Source: Setophaga petechia (lineage: Eukaryota > Chordata > Aves > Passeriformes > Parulidae). Taken from it: a stretch of 64,000 nucleotides of DNA. A model generated the notes under the pieces. That model was not told the origin of the DNA and made no database searches. It saw nothing but the letters and a program-made list of their open reading frames with translations. Below, one piece after another: positions 31,067-43,300 of the stretch. The stretch spans positions 27,116,235 through 27,180,234 of the forward strand of contig JANCRA010000005.1 in NCBI GenBank assembly GCA_024362935.1. Direction: 5' to 3'. The position numbers and the translations under genes were made by a program. Numbering within the stretch: the first letter of the stretch is position 1; every line of letters starts with the position of its first letter.

Positions 31067-34000
31067 GATTTCCAGAGGGATTCAAAGCTGTTAAACCTTC
31101 AGCTTGAAAGAAAGAAAAAAGCTTTCCTACTTCTTTTCTCAATATCAGCTTAAAATTATTTTGTGTTCTGTGTTTAAGGGGTGAGTCTATTTGCTGAAAT
31201 AAAGAGTAAACCTTATGCTTTTGTGCAGTTTGTGTCTTAGAAGTAAATATTAAGTTTGCTTCTAACAACTTCAATCTTGTGCAGTAAAGTAGGCACATGA
31301 AATCTTTTCTGTTATTTTTTTTAATGTTACCACACATTGAAAAGCATTGAAAGAGTTTCTGTGAATTGAAACAGGCAACAGTGCTGTGTGTTGGATACTG
31401 TATGCTGAGTTTGGAAGTGTTTTTTTTAATGTCAACCACTATAATACTTTAATATTCATAACTATTTCTAAACTACTTTAATGCAGCCGTCAGTTCACCT
31501 TCAGTTCTTTATAGGGTAGTAGTGAATTGGTTCCTTCACACAGTTGGAACAAATTCTGTAAATGTAGAATAACCGTTCCAGCATCTCGTGACATTGAAAA
31601 CTTAATCTTTGTAAAATTTTGTGCTTTTTTGTTTTTTTTTAATTACATGATCCTCTTTTCACATAATTTTAACTGCTGTTGATAGAGGGAAATAAACTGT
31701 GTTATTTTAATAATCTATTTGCTATGCTACATGACTAAGACAAGTCTTATTGCTTCCCTAAGGAGGCTGTAACCAAGGCAGTTATAGGATATTCGTTAGT
31801 GACTACCAGTAATAAATAGAATCTTATCTGATGCAATGTAAAAATAAAGCATGATGCAGCATCTCAACACTTTCCCATAAGTAAGGCTGCGTTCTTTGAA
31901 ATTTGTAATCTAATGACATGTATGGTGTAGTATAAGTAGAACTTTTGAGTTTATGTGTATGAATAAATACAAAGTATATGGGTATGCATACAAATATTCA
32001 AGTATATCTCCTTCAGTGAAAACTATTACTTCATCATATGCTCAGAAAAGCTGCCTTTAGTTAATGCTGTTTTGCTGTTGGTTCTGTTATGATGCTTAAT
32101 TTTTAATGAAATTTAAATGTAAGTTTCTTTATTCTTGGACTATTTCACATGGAATTCCTCAAGGAACTGTGCAAGGGCAACATTAGGTTTGCATTAGTGT
32201 TATTTTTCAGATCATGCACATTTTGCAGTCATTGAGGGTTCAAAGCCCATGACACTTTAAATAAGGTGGCCATTTAAATTGTAGACCTGAGAGGTTTTCA
32301 ATTTTTAATGTTTGGTTTCTGACTAAGAAGATGCTGATATAATTTGAGTTATTGGGTGGAACACAGTGAACCGCTCATGATGAAGTAGGTTTCACTGAGG
32401 TAACCTTGGCAGTGGGGCTGACAGAATTCATGCCAGGTAATCAGTCTAAGTATGTGAATTGGAATCCCCAGTTGTGTGCTGAAACCTGGACACTGGCTTT
32501 GTATAATTGTGTCCAAGATCAGATAACTGGTTAGCAATTATCAGATAGACAGGTTTTCTAATGACAAACAATTACTGCCAGAAGGACATTTATTCTTCCA
32601 AAGCATATAGCCATGCTGTTAATCTGTTGCATTTGTTTGAACAAGGCTTTGGTGGCTTCTCAAAGTACTAAAACCATCTTCATCCTGCAAAGTAATTTTG
32701 TAATTCCACAAACTGCTTAAGCTGGCAAGAAGCAATGCTGCTGCTCAGAGGTAATTATACTCTCATTCCAACCATCTGATCATTCCAATCATTTTTCTCT
32801 CCCTTGCTCTATTTCTAACCAACTGTTTATGCACGTAGTTCTCTCTGAACTGATTTGCTATCTTTAGAAAGAGTGAACTGGCTGATCCTGGCATAAAAGG
32901 AACTGGAGAATTTAGAGCTTGTAGCATGAATGAGGAGTTGCTTTCATCATGTGAAAACAGTGGCATGGCCAATTTTGAGTCACTTGTGTAATCAACAGCC
33001 TCCTAAGAAGACAGTATGATGATAAAACAGTATTTGTGATGCTCTTAAGGAGACACTTATTGGATAAATCACCTCAAAATGAGTTTTCAGTAAATGCATA
33101 AAGCTAAAGAAGCAAAAGTGAGTTGGTGTGGTTGATCTTTGTAACGTTAAAAATAGAAACCCTTTGTAAGGTCTGTAATGGAAACCCTGCACACTTGCCT
33201 ATTTCTAGACTTGTTTGTTGTTGGGCTTTTTGGAGTTAATATGCATTTTATCTGTAAAACTTATCTGCACACTCAGTGTTTTTCTGGAGGCTGGTGGTAC
33301 AGATGTGTAGTGTTGTAAATATCAGTGATACAAAAATAAGCAAGGAACTAATTTCAAGAGAACCATATGTACATTACTCTAGGAAGAATGACATGTATAG
33401 GATGGGTCCTCTTTTTATTGATGGCATTTAGGAGAGAAATGGGCTCCAGCTGGAAGCATGTGAATAGTCATCTCAGCAAGTTGTCTGACAATATTTGGTT
33501 TACAAATAAGGCACATGCTTCTTTTCTAGCATTAAGAGTGATGATCAGCACCAAAAAAAAGGGGTAATTCAACTACTGAATTTTTTGTAAGAGTAAAACT
33601 GCTCTTTCCTGTCAGAATGAAGAAATTTCCCCATGGCAATGCCAGAGAGAAATTCTTTTCTGAAGCATGGGAAGTGGCAGTCACTAGCTCAAAACTGTGC
33701 TTCCATCACGTGGCCTCTACTTTTGCCATGCAGCTCAGAAGTGCCTCTTGCTGACCTCTTCCAGAAAATGGCTTAGCAACTTTCCTCAGCTTGGCCTAAG
33801 TGTAGCTGGTGTTGCAGTCCTTCCCTGGTAGGACTTCAGCCAAGATACAGCAAAACTGGTCTGTAAAAGTGGAATACCCTGTTAGCAGAAACCAGAATAG
33901 TTACAGGACATCTTCTCAAAATAATATTGTCTTTTAATAAAATATCTCTACTGAACAGAGAAAAATTCTTTGCATAAAGTTTGGTTTTGGGCAGGTCATA

Positions 34001-36753
34001 GACAGCTGAAGAGCCCAGATACCTGAGCACTGTATACTGCTCACGTGTGCATGATTATATACAGACTTACACGTATATATGTACATACATGCAAAACCAG
34101 ATATAAATCACCATGTGTATGTACTTAGGCATCATCCCAATCTGTTTTCCCAGACTTTTTCTGGGAAGGAGTGGGAACTGAGTATGATTCTGATACTGAT
34201 GGTTTGGAGGAGCCATCTGTTGGCTCCAATCCAATCCATTTTGTAAACACTTTTGTATTGTTGCTGTGCCAAATGTAAACCATGTGTTAGGAGAGTGACA
34301 ATTGATGCATTTACAGTAAGGACATTCTTATGTGTAAACTCTGCTTACAGTTTAATTTTGAAATATAAGACAATGTCTCTGCAGTCATCCAGTACAATTT
34401 TCTTAATCCAAATGAGAAATCATGTACTCCTCTATTTATAGAGACTGTCAAAGGGCAGCTGATACTGTAGCACAATGCTGATGGAGATGAGACGTGTTGT
34501 ATTGGCTGAAGACCTTCTCTTCAGTTTGATGCTATGCCAAATGCTTGGGTTGTTGCTCACAAAATAACTCTTGTGCAGAGATGCAAGCTCCAGGAAATGT
34601 CTCATATAATAATCTTATGTATTAACTTGTGAATATACAGTTTATCTCTGCACTGTAGAGAGACCATCAGTAGTCAGTGCATTGGAAGTGACAAAAAACC
34701 CACCAAAAAAAAACCTAAACAAAAAAAACCCCAGAAAATCCTGTTGCAATAATATCCTTTCAGAAGTAAGAGCAAGTCCTGCTTTTCAGAACACAGGAGT
34801 AGGCAAAAAACAGGCAGTAGCTTCCCTGAGCTAATCAAACCTTCTTTCAGCTGCCACCTAAGGAAACATTTTTTTCCCCTTCAGAATCATGAAGCTAGTG
34901 GTTATTGAGACTACACTTGTCTCTAGGGCTCTTTCCTCCTTTTTCATACTTTGCTTGTCCTATACCTTTATTCACAATTCAAATTTTGGTTCAAATTTTC
35001 AGTTGCTCTTGCACAATATGGTACCGTACACTAAAGTTTGAAAACAATTTTCAAAGTAAAATGTAAAGAAATTACATTTGAACTCAAATGTAAAAAAACA
35101 TTACCGTTTCATGGGAGCAGCAGTCTTAACTTCACCACTGTTGCACATCTCTCACAATGGCAATGTATTTTTGCAGGAATTTCTCAGTAGTGGTGTGAAA
35201 TAGAGTGGGAGATTTGGTGTTTTTGAGGGGTTTGCCTTGACTTGCTTTAGACTGCAATGCCCTTCGGTATATGAAACCAAAGCTTTGTTTTAAGGGAAAG
35301 CCTGCTGAACTCCGTGATTTGAGGCATAATCCAAAGCCACATAGCTTGAAGAAGTAACACTTGTCTGTAGAAGACTTTGGGTCATGCACTTTAGTATCTT
35401 GGAAGGATGAAACTTGGTGCAAATTCTTAATTTGGGATGTCTGGTTTAAACAGATTCTTAAGATCTCCATGGTCCTTCCTTTGTGCTGCTGTAACTACGT
35501 TGTGCTTTTCAGTATGCATTTTATATTTATAGCATTATTTTTCCAAATGGAAGCTTAACACCAAGCCAGTGTTGTATCCTTCAATGAACAATATCATAAT
35601 TATTAAGTATTTTCAAGGTTTTTTTCTGTGTTACTGCACAGTTCAGTAATGTGAAGATAGAAATAGTTGTTGCTGGCTGTAGAATCTGTGCTGATATGCT
35701 ACAGACAGCAGTGCCTTCAGCACCATGTGCCTCTGAAGTGCCTTATTGTTAGACTGGAACTGTCATCTCCATCGAACAGCTACTTAACTGTGATTAACAG
35801 CCACTACTGGAGATGTGTTGTTCAACTATATCCTGTTGGACTTGTGACTGGCACTCTGTTTATACTGAATAAGCACGTCTATAGCAAAGCTGTCATGGCT
35901 GATTTAATAATGTTTCTCCCAGTGAAGCTTGTACGCTTTTCAGTGAGCAGAATCAAGTGTTTAATGATGTGGAATGTAGGAATGAGTAATTTGTAAGGTA
36001 AGCAACCTTGGATTGCTAAAATATCATGGGCTGCTTATGCTGTCAAAGTACTAGGGAGTTTTGTGGTGGTGTACTCTACATGGCTGGTTTACATGCTTGA
36101 AAGTCTTATATTAGTAAGCTTTATCTCCACAGCAGAGTGAGGAGAGAATAAAAGTGATATGAATGATGATGTACTCATAGCTGGTATTGAGAAGGGACTG
36201 GAGCAGTATCAGTGGCCTGATCTGACAGTAGCTTCAGAAAGAGATAGTGTCCTTGGTTGTTCTACTGCTTGGGCTGAAGGATGTCTTGATTTGTCATTCT
36301 GCAGCAACAAAAGTGATCTCCCAGTGACCTGTTTTCAGAGAGTTTTAGTTCAGATTTTTGGAATCCTATATTAGTAAAATAGATTGAATAATGACAGTCC
36401 TGAAATGCTGAGAACTGAAGATAGAAATTAATATTGCCTTCTTTTTAAAGACAATTGGTTTCAAACCAAAAGATTATATTTATCCATTCAAGTTGTTAAA
36501 GGACATGCCTGGTCATTCTCCCCTACCATATTTTGCCCCAGTTTAAACAGCTGAAGAACTTTCAACATAAAGAACTACTGTTTTCTATACATTCTGAAGA
36601 ACAAAGGACATTGTGGATGTTACTTATCTTCATATATGTGATGAAGGATAATTTTCAAAGTTGGCTGGGAGATGGGAACACTATAGGAAACCCACTTGTG
36701 TTTTCTGGCACAATGTAGCTCTTCCTGTCACACAGTCCATCAGGCACTGGCCT
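31067..36753. other. Intergenic, no gene seen
   Basis: A/T-rich, no recognised exon, RNA gene or named repeat. A weak CTCF-like match lies near 34213-34230 on the minus strand, and an A-rich tract (CCAAAA/AACC type) at about 34694-34732. Confidence 0.6.
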
Positions 36754-37300
36754 CTGGTGGTTTAACCTCAGCTGGCAACTAAATACTGTGCAAGCAGTGG
36801 TCACCCACCATGGGGAGGTGAATCAGGAAAAAATTGTAACTTGTGGGTTCCATAAAGTTTAATACCTGAAACAAAACAAAACTATTCTAAAGATAATAAT
36901 AATAATTGTAATGAAAAGGGGAGAGAGAAGAATAAAACCCAAAAAAGCCAAGTGATGCCAAACACAGCTGCTTACCATCTGCTGGCTGATGCCCAGCCCA
37001 TCCCTGAGCAGGGGTCAGACTGTCCTGGCCAACCCCCACAATTTCTATACCAGGCATGGTGTTCTATGATATGGAATATCCCACTGGCCACTCAGCTGTC
37101 TCAGCCATGCTCCCTCCCAGCTTCTTGCACATCTCCTCACAGGCGGAGCGTGGCGAACCGAAGTGGCCTTGATTTGGGTGAGCACTACCTAGCAACAACC
37201 AAAACATTAGTGTGTTATCAGTTTTATTGTCTTACTGAGTTCAAAACACAGCTCTGTGCAGCTAAGGAGAAAATTAACTCTCTTGTAGCCCAAATCAGGA
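36754..37300 (-). mobile_element. Avian endogenous retrovirus solo LTR
   Basis: Read on the minus strand, this follows a long terminal repeat common in bird genomes. In order it has 'gagttaattttctcc' near the start, 'gataacacactaatgtttt', 'gggatattccatatcatag', a decayed TATA region ('ggtatagaaa') and an end with 'ggttaaaccacca'. About 547 bp, no flanking gag, pol or env, so a solo LTR left by recombination. The flanks ggcct (36749-36753) and tgcct (37301-37305) may be a decayed target-site duplication. Family assignment (ERV-L-like) is from memory and less certain than the LTR call. The 164-codon plus frame starting at 36952 is an artefact of the LTR. Confidence 0.8.
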
Positions 37301-40300
37301 TGCCTGTCCTAGTGGCTTACCCTTCTAGGGGCTGTTTTCTTTTTAATTTGAAAGCTACAAATTATAACCTCCTTTTCCTCTATTATTTCACACTGCAAGT
37401 AGGAAAACTTCAGCAGGCCAGATCCTTGTACAATATATGCCGTTGAAAACAAGCACTATAGTTGTAGATGGGTCTATTAACTTGTAGGTCATAAACTGTG
37501 AATAGTACAGGATTAACCTGTTCTTCCACATGTGTGTTATAGAAGGGTTAATAGTGATCAAGAACTGTAGGACTTTTTCCTAAGGGCCAGTAAAGCTTTC
37601 AGCATCTAAGCATTGCTTGGATGAAAGTGGCTTCAGAACTGTCAGAAAGAAGTCCCTAAATAGATGTCCTTGTAAGTCACTTTCATATTGGTTTATTCAC
37701 TTTTGAAACATTATAAATAATGCAAATTTAGTGTCCATCTGGACACTAGGTTTTTGCCAACTGTTACCAGACCAGCTGCAAAATTCACTGACTACAAGCT
37801 TTGCAGCTGCCATGTGCAGTCAGTGCCAAGAAGGAGCACACTTCAAATTCTCTTTTGAGTGCTTGGACTGCTATGCTGGGCTGGAAAACAGGTTAACAAG
37901 GAGTGAGACATCGAACAGGGAAAGCAAGGGTTTATGTATGGGTGTTCACCTTTGTTTTAAAAAGGCTGCTTGCAGAGAGAAGCCAGCTGAGACCTAATCA
38001 CCTTTGTTTGCAGTGGCCTTTGTGATTCTTGTTTACTTGTTTCCTACTGTAATGCATATTATCTGCACTGGCATGTTGTAATTATAACAGCTACAAAAAT
38101 ACATAGAATCTCTGCATACCTATGATTTTGACACCTACATCTGGATGCTTTTGTTTTTCAGTTTTTTTAGTCTTCCCTGACTTGTAGGCTGCTTATCTAA
38201 ATTAACTGGTAGACATTCTCTCTTAGGGACAGTTTCTTGTCAACATCTTCAGACTGTTTTGGCCTCTATGGTTTTGGATATATATGGCTCTCTCAAATTC
38301 TGAGGAAAGCCCCTATTTCCTTGACCAACTGGTCTGCTTTGTCACTCAGGATTTGTTAATTTTGATTTGTTCTTCCAACTGCTCAGTATTTTGGAATGCA
38401 TGTCCCAGTAGACCTGAAGATGCTGATGAGGAGCCTGGGGCTAATGGTCTGTAAATTGAAACCCAGAGCTCATAGCAAAGGTGATTGAAACTCTGACAAC
38501 AGGGGAAAATACAAGGTCTAAATTGAAGATGGATCTAAGATTATTGCAAGTTTTTTTTTTTCATTAAGAAGGTGTTCTTTACCTTCAGGGAGAGTCCAGG
38601 CATTTTGACCATTGATATTAAGTTGGCTAATATGTTTAGATCTCTCCAAACACAAAGCTTATGCTTTGACAACCACTGTATAGATCAGTTTTATAAAACA
38701 GTGTTCAGTTTGTCAAGGAGTACAGCTGTCTAATAAAGAGCTTGGCTGGACAATGGTAGGTACTGTAAATTGAAGGCATCTGATATTCAGCCATGTTCTC
38801 AAGCTACTTTAGGGTTCAGAGCAGTTTTCTGGTGGCAAAAATCAATGTCAACTTTTTCTACTATATCAGGTTAACAAGAGCTGAGAAGCAAAGCATTACT
38901 TTGTTCTCTTGGGGGGTGTGTGTTTGGGTGATTGTGCTGCTCTGTTCATGTGGTTCAGCACCCTTAGCACATCACTTGGGAGTTTTCAAGAGCAGGAGGA
39001 GCAAGGATCTTGATTACTTATTTTGTCTTCTTCCAGACCACAGTGCATGGTCTGATGGGAATTGGTCTTCTCTGCTACAGAAAAGAGCATCATAGAACAT
39101 TAGAGGGGAGGCTTGCATAAATAGATACACTTAACTGTGAAAGTCATAACTAGCCTCTTCAGCACTTAACTTTTTTAGAAGTCTGGATTCTGGGAAATTG
39201 GTATGTTATTGGTGAGTGATTCACAATTTTTCTTAATGTCACTCACATACTTCATGAAAAGAGAGATTTTACAAAGAGAATTAGGATAGGATAGCATAAA
39301 GCTCTGGATATTTCAGATTTTGTGTTCATCTCTCATTTGCAGTGCTCTGGCTTTTCACACACAGGTTATGGGGGCTACCCTGAACCCTAGACTAATCCTA
39401 AACACAGATCATTACCTCATGTTCATGGCTTGCCTCATTTCCACATTTTCTTTTTTCTTTAGAAGGGTATTAATATTTCAGCTTGTAAGTGCTTTACTGT
39501 GCTGCAATACTATCAATCAAATAATTTTTGGTCTTATCTGGGAAATTTGCCGTATAATGAATCTGGGCATATTAATTTTAATAGACCTCTTATAGTCAGA
39601 GTTGTATCCTGAATGTTTATAATTGAATTAAATAAATATTTTATTTCACTCTGATAGCAGATGCACTCAGAGCTCAGGTGTTTATGCAGCATCAGTTGAT
39701 AAACAGAGGTGTAGAACAAAGCTGACTTTACCAAAACACAGAGCAAGGGGAAACTATGGGAATAGATGAGCTGTGTCAGTGTGAGTGCCCTTGGCTTTAA
39801 AACTCGGGGTGTGTTTGCCTGCTGTACTGAGTGGGAGCCCCACTTCTGCCATGCAGCTCAGGCTGAAGGATGTTGACTTCTTACTTGTAAGCTCAGTGAG
39901 GAGAGCATATGAAGTATAGTCTGGATAATACGAACATGCATATCAAATGGAAACCAACAGGCATGAGTAGAAGTGATCTGTTGATACTCCAAATAGTGCA
40001 ATATGGAAGTATTAAGAAATCATTTCAGTCAAGGCAAATCTTTTATTAACTCTCTATAAACATAACTGTATTGTTTATTTATGTGAGCAGAAAAAAGGAA
40101 GGTGAAAAAGTTTTCTTTATGCAAGCTAAATTAGACTGTTTCAGATGAACATAAGTCTCCTGCAATATGTATTATATTTGCCTATTGTTGTAACACAAGT
40201 GACTATAGGGAGAACGTTACTTTTTAATTGAGACATTGTGAAATTTTAGTTCCTCTATTATAGTAATATTCTATTATAGTCAAGTGAAAGCACCATATAG

Positions 40301-43300
40301 AAAATAAATGGAATTGAATATAGAATTCTTGAAAAACTGAACTCAGCTTGGAAGCATTTATCCCAAGAGAAGATGCTGCAGCTGACTGCCTTTAAAGACT
40401 GGGAACTTCAGCGGCCTCCAGTATTATGGCATTCATGCTTACCTGTCCAGTGTATATGGAGAATGAAATGTACTTTAGGCTGGTCATTCAAGTAGTTTGT
40501 TAACTGAAGTTCAGTGACAAAGCTACTAAACCCTGGGATCTGTGCACACTGAGATTTTACAAAACCTTCCCATGCTTATGAGGGACTCAGCCAGCTCTCA
40601 GAGCTGAGCTTCCCCAGATGCATTCATCTTGGCCCCATTTCTATTAAAATCCATTTTGTGAGAATGGGTGCTAATATCAGCTTGTTACTAGGTACAGCTA
40701 ATTAGTTGGAGACACCCATCATGATGATAGGGTGAGTGCTGAAGTCCAGTCATGTGCCATTATGGCCTCTAATATGTGCCCTAGAGGACTTTACTGCAGC
40801 TATAAAACTAGGACTTTTAAAATCTGAAGCCTATTTCTAAGAATTTGCAATTAGTCAAAGATTGCTTTAGAAGAAAAAACTGCAATATAAAATAACTAAT
40901 TGAGCAATATAAGCCATAAACACCTCAGGGAAGCTCTTAAAGGACACTTTTAAAGCTGACTTTAGAAATCTGTTGGGCTTTTTTAAAGTATTCCTCCCTC
41001 TAGCAACACTTCTTTGAAAACTTGACAGGCAATGAGGGGACTGGAGACAGAACTTTATTTCCGTTAAAGGAAGTGGTAAATTCTTCTGACTCCTGCTGCT
41101 GGTCCACTTTCATAAAAACAAGGAGGTGGGAAGAAGGACTGACTGGTACTGGTGGAGTGGGGAATAGCTTTGGGAGCCTCAGGAGGCTTTCTTTTTATGA
41201 TTTCATAAAAGGACTTTTATAAAGTTATTTTCACGAGTGGTGGGACAAGGACGAAGGATGTTTTTTTCACTCTTCATTTTTGGGTCTAGGTCTGTATGGC
41301 AATAGGACCAGAGATGATGATATTTATACATTGATTTGAGGAAGTCTTGCCTTCATTGCAGTCATTGATGAAATTGGCTCTTCATCTCTGTAGAGCCAAA
41401 GCTTCACCTCTAGTGTTTGTACCTTTTATCAACTTGCCTCATGTCTGCCTGCAGCACATGCAAAATGGAACAATATTTATGTAGTTCCCATGAACTGAGC
41501 TTTGCTGGCAACATGCTCTGCAATCAGTATGCTGAGGATGTTACATTGTTTGCATTGGGGAGGCTTTACCAAACAGACCATTAATCCAAGTCAGTGAATT
41601 CTAAAACTGCTCCAGGTTACCTCCTATTTTCCTCAGACTATCTGTTCAGCCGAGTATATTGCAAAAATGAATCCAAGTTTTTAACTTGTTCTTGTTTTTA
41701 AAGTATTTCAGAGCTGACTTCACAACTTTGAAAGTATGTTTGCTAAAATTTTGCACTGTTCTCACTCTGTTTTTATTACTTTAAAGTTTCTTAATTTTAT
41801 ATATTATTCCTTTAAAAGCCTACAGTAGGCTTTTAAAGCATATTTGCAAAGCAGTTTTGAATACATTTGAGTTTTTGAGTCTAGTTAGCACTGAATGAAT
41901 ATTTTTGGACCAAATTTATTCTGTTTTCATGTAATGTATGAAAAAAATAGCACTTCTACATGAAATAAGTTTTATGATACTGAAACATGATGGGCAAAAG
42001 CATATTTTGAAAATGTTGACTGACATTGCTCTTTTCATTGAAAATCTTGTTCACTGTAGTGTGCTGAAGTGGTCACTTTGACCTGATTGCTTTTCAGGTG
42101 CCCAGTGTGGCTCCTCACAGGGACTTGTAAGACCATGGCATTCCCTGGTGAAGCAATTCTTGCAATGGTGATTATTATCTCTCAAGGTTGAGATGTGCAA
42201 ATCATGGAACACCCAGTTTGTTTGCATTCTTCCGGTTTTTGCTTAGTACAGGAAGGCAAAGAAGGTCTCTGTGGAAATCATTATTCTCACTGTAACAGCT
42301 GTGACATGGGCATATTCAGAACACAAGTGGAAGCTGTTGAAGCCCCTGTGATATGCTAGCTTTGGTGTGGTGGTTAAATAACTCACCATCAGTTTAAAGA
42401 CCTGATTTGATGAACTTGAGGAACTATAGGGAACTGGCTGAGAAATTGCCAGTGTAATTTGACCCATGTCATAGGATTAATTATAAATCCCAATCAAGGT
42501 CCCTTTGGAGAGGAAGCAAGTTTCAAATGGGCCTAAAATGAGGATTTGAGCTGAGATTTCCAATGCTACTTAAAGTATTTCTGAATTCAAATCCCATTTG
42601 GGCACCAAACACTGTAGGTGGCTTGCAAATAAGAGTCTTGAATATTAACAGTGATCTTTCATTCCTATTAAGACTTTTAATAGGAGGTATTATAAAGGAA
42701 ATAAATGGCTTCTGCCCCAAGTCTGGCATCTTTGTTAAGATAGGCTATGCCACAACACATGTGCAAAACTGCAGGCTCTGCAATCCACATACTCTGCCTA
42801 ATAGGTCAGCCCTTTTGACTTCCAGTGATGTACTGTCTTTATTACAAAGCTACTGCTTGGGCAAGGAGCTTTAATATATTAATAATCAGTGCCTTAGGCT
42901 GGGTTATCAGGTGGCTTTTATTATGGCAGTCTGTGTGGTCCCACATTTAACTCCATGAGTAAAGAAGCAGAGAAACCACTCTTACCTTCATCTATTTCTC
43001 ATATCAGATAGCTGAACAATTTCAGATCTCTGCTCCATTTCTTTTGGTAAGCAATTCCCTTCTGTGTTATTTTAACAAATGTCTGGCTGCAGATGGTTAA
43101 CTATTTGAATGCACACAATCCTGTTGTTAGCATCAAAGAATTGTAATTATTCTGTCTTTATTCTCTTTTTATTTAATCCCCCAAAGCAAGTTAGCAATGT
43201 TTGGGTTTAGTGCCTCTTAGCATTGGAGCGGACTTCAAGAATTTATATTAATTATTACTGTATATATATATGATGAATTTGTATCCAGAAGGAAGCACGT

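Noticed and set aside
30648..31094. 148-codon plus-strand open frame
   Set aside because: Ends in poly-Pro from the C20 run; no known family. Kept only as part of the CpG-patch observation.
36952..37446. 164-codon plus-strand open frame
   Set aside because: It lies mostly in the solo LTR, antisense to it, and has no domain.
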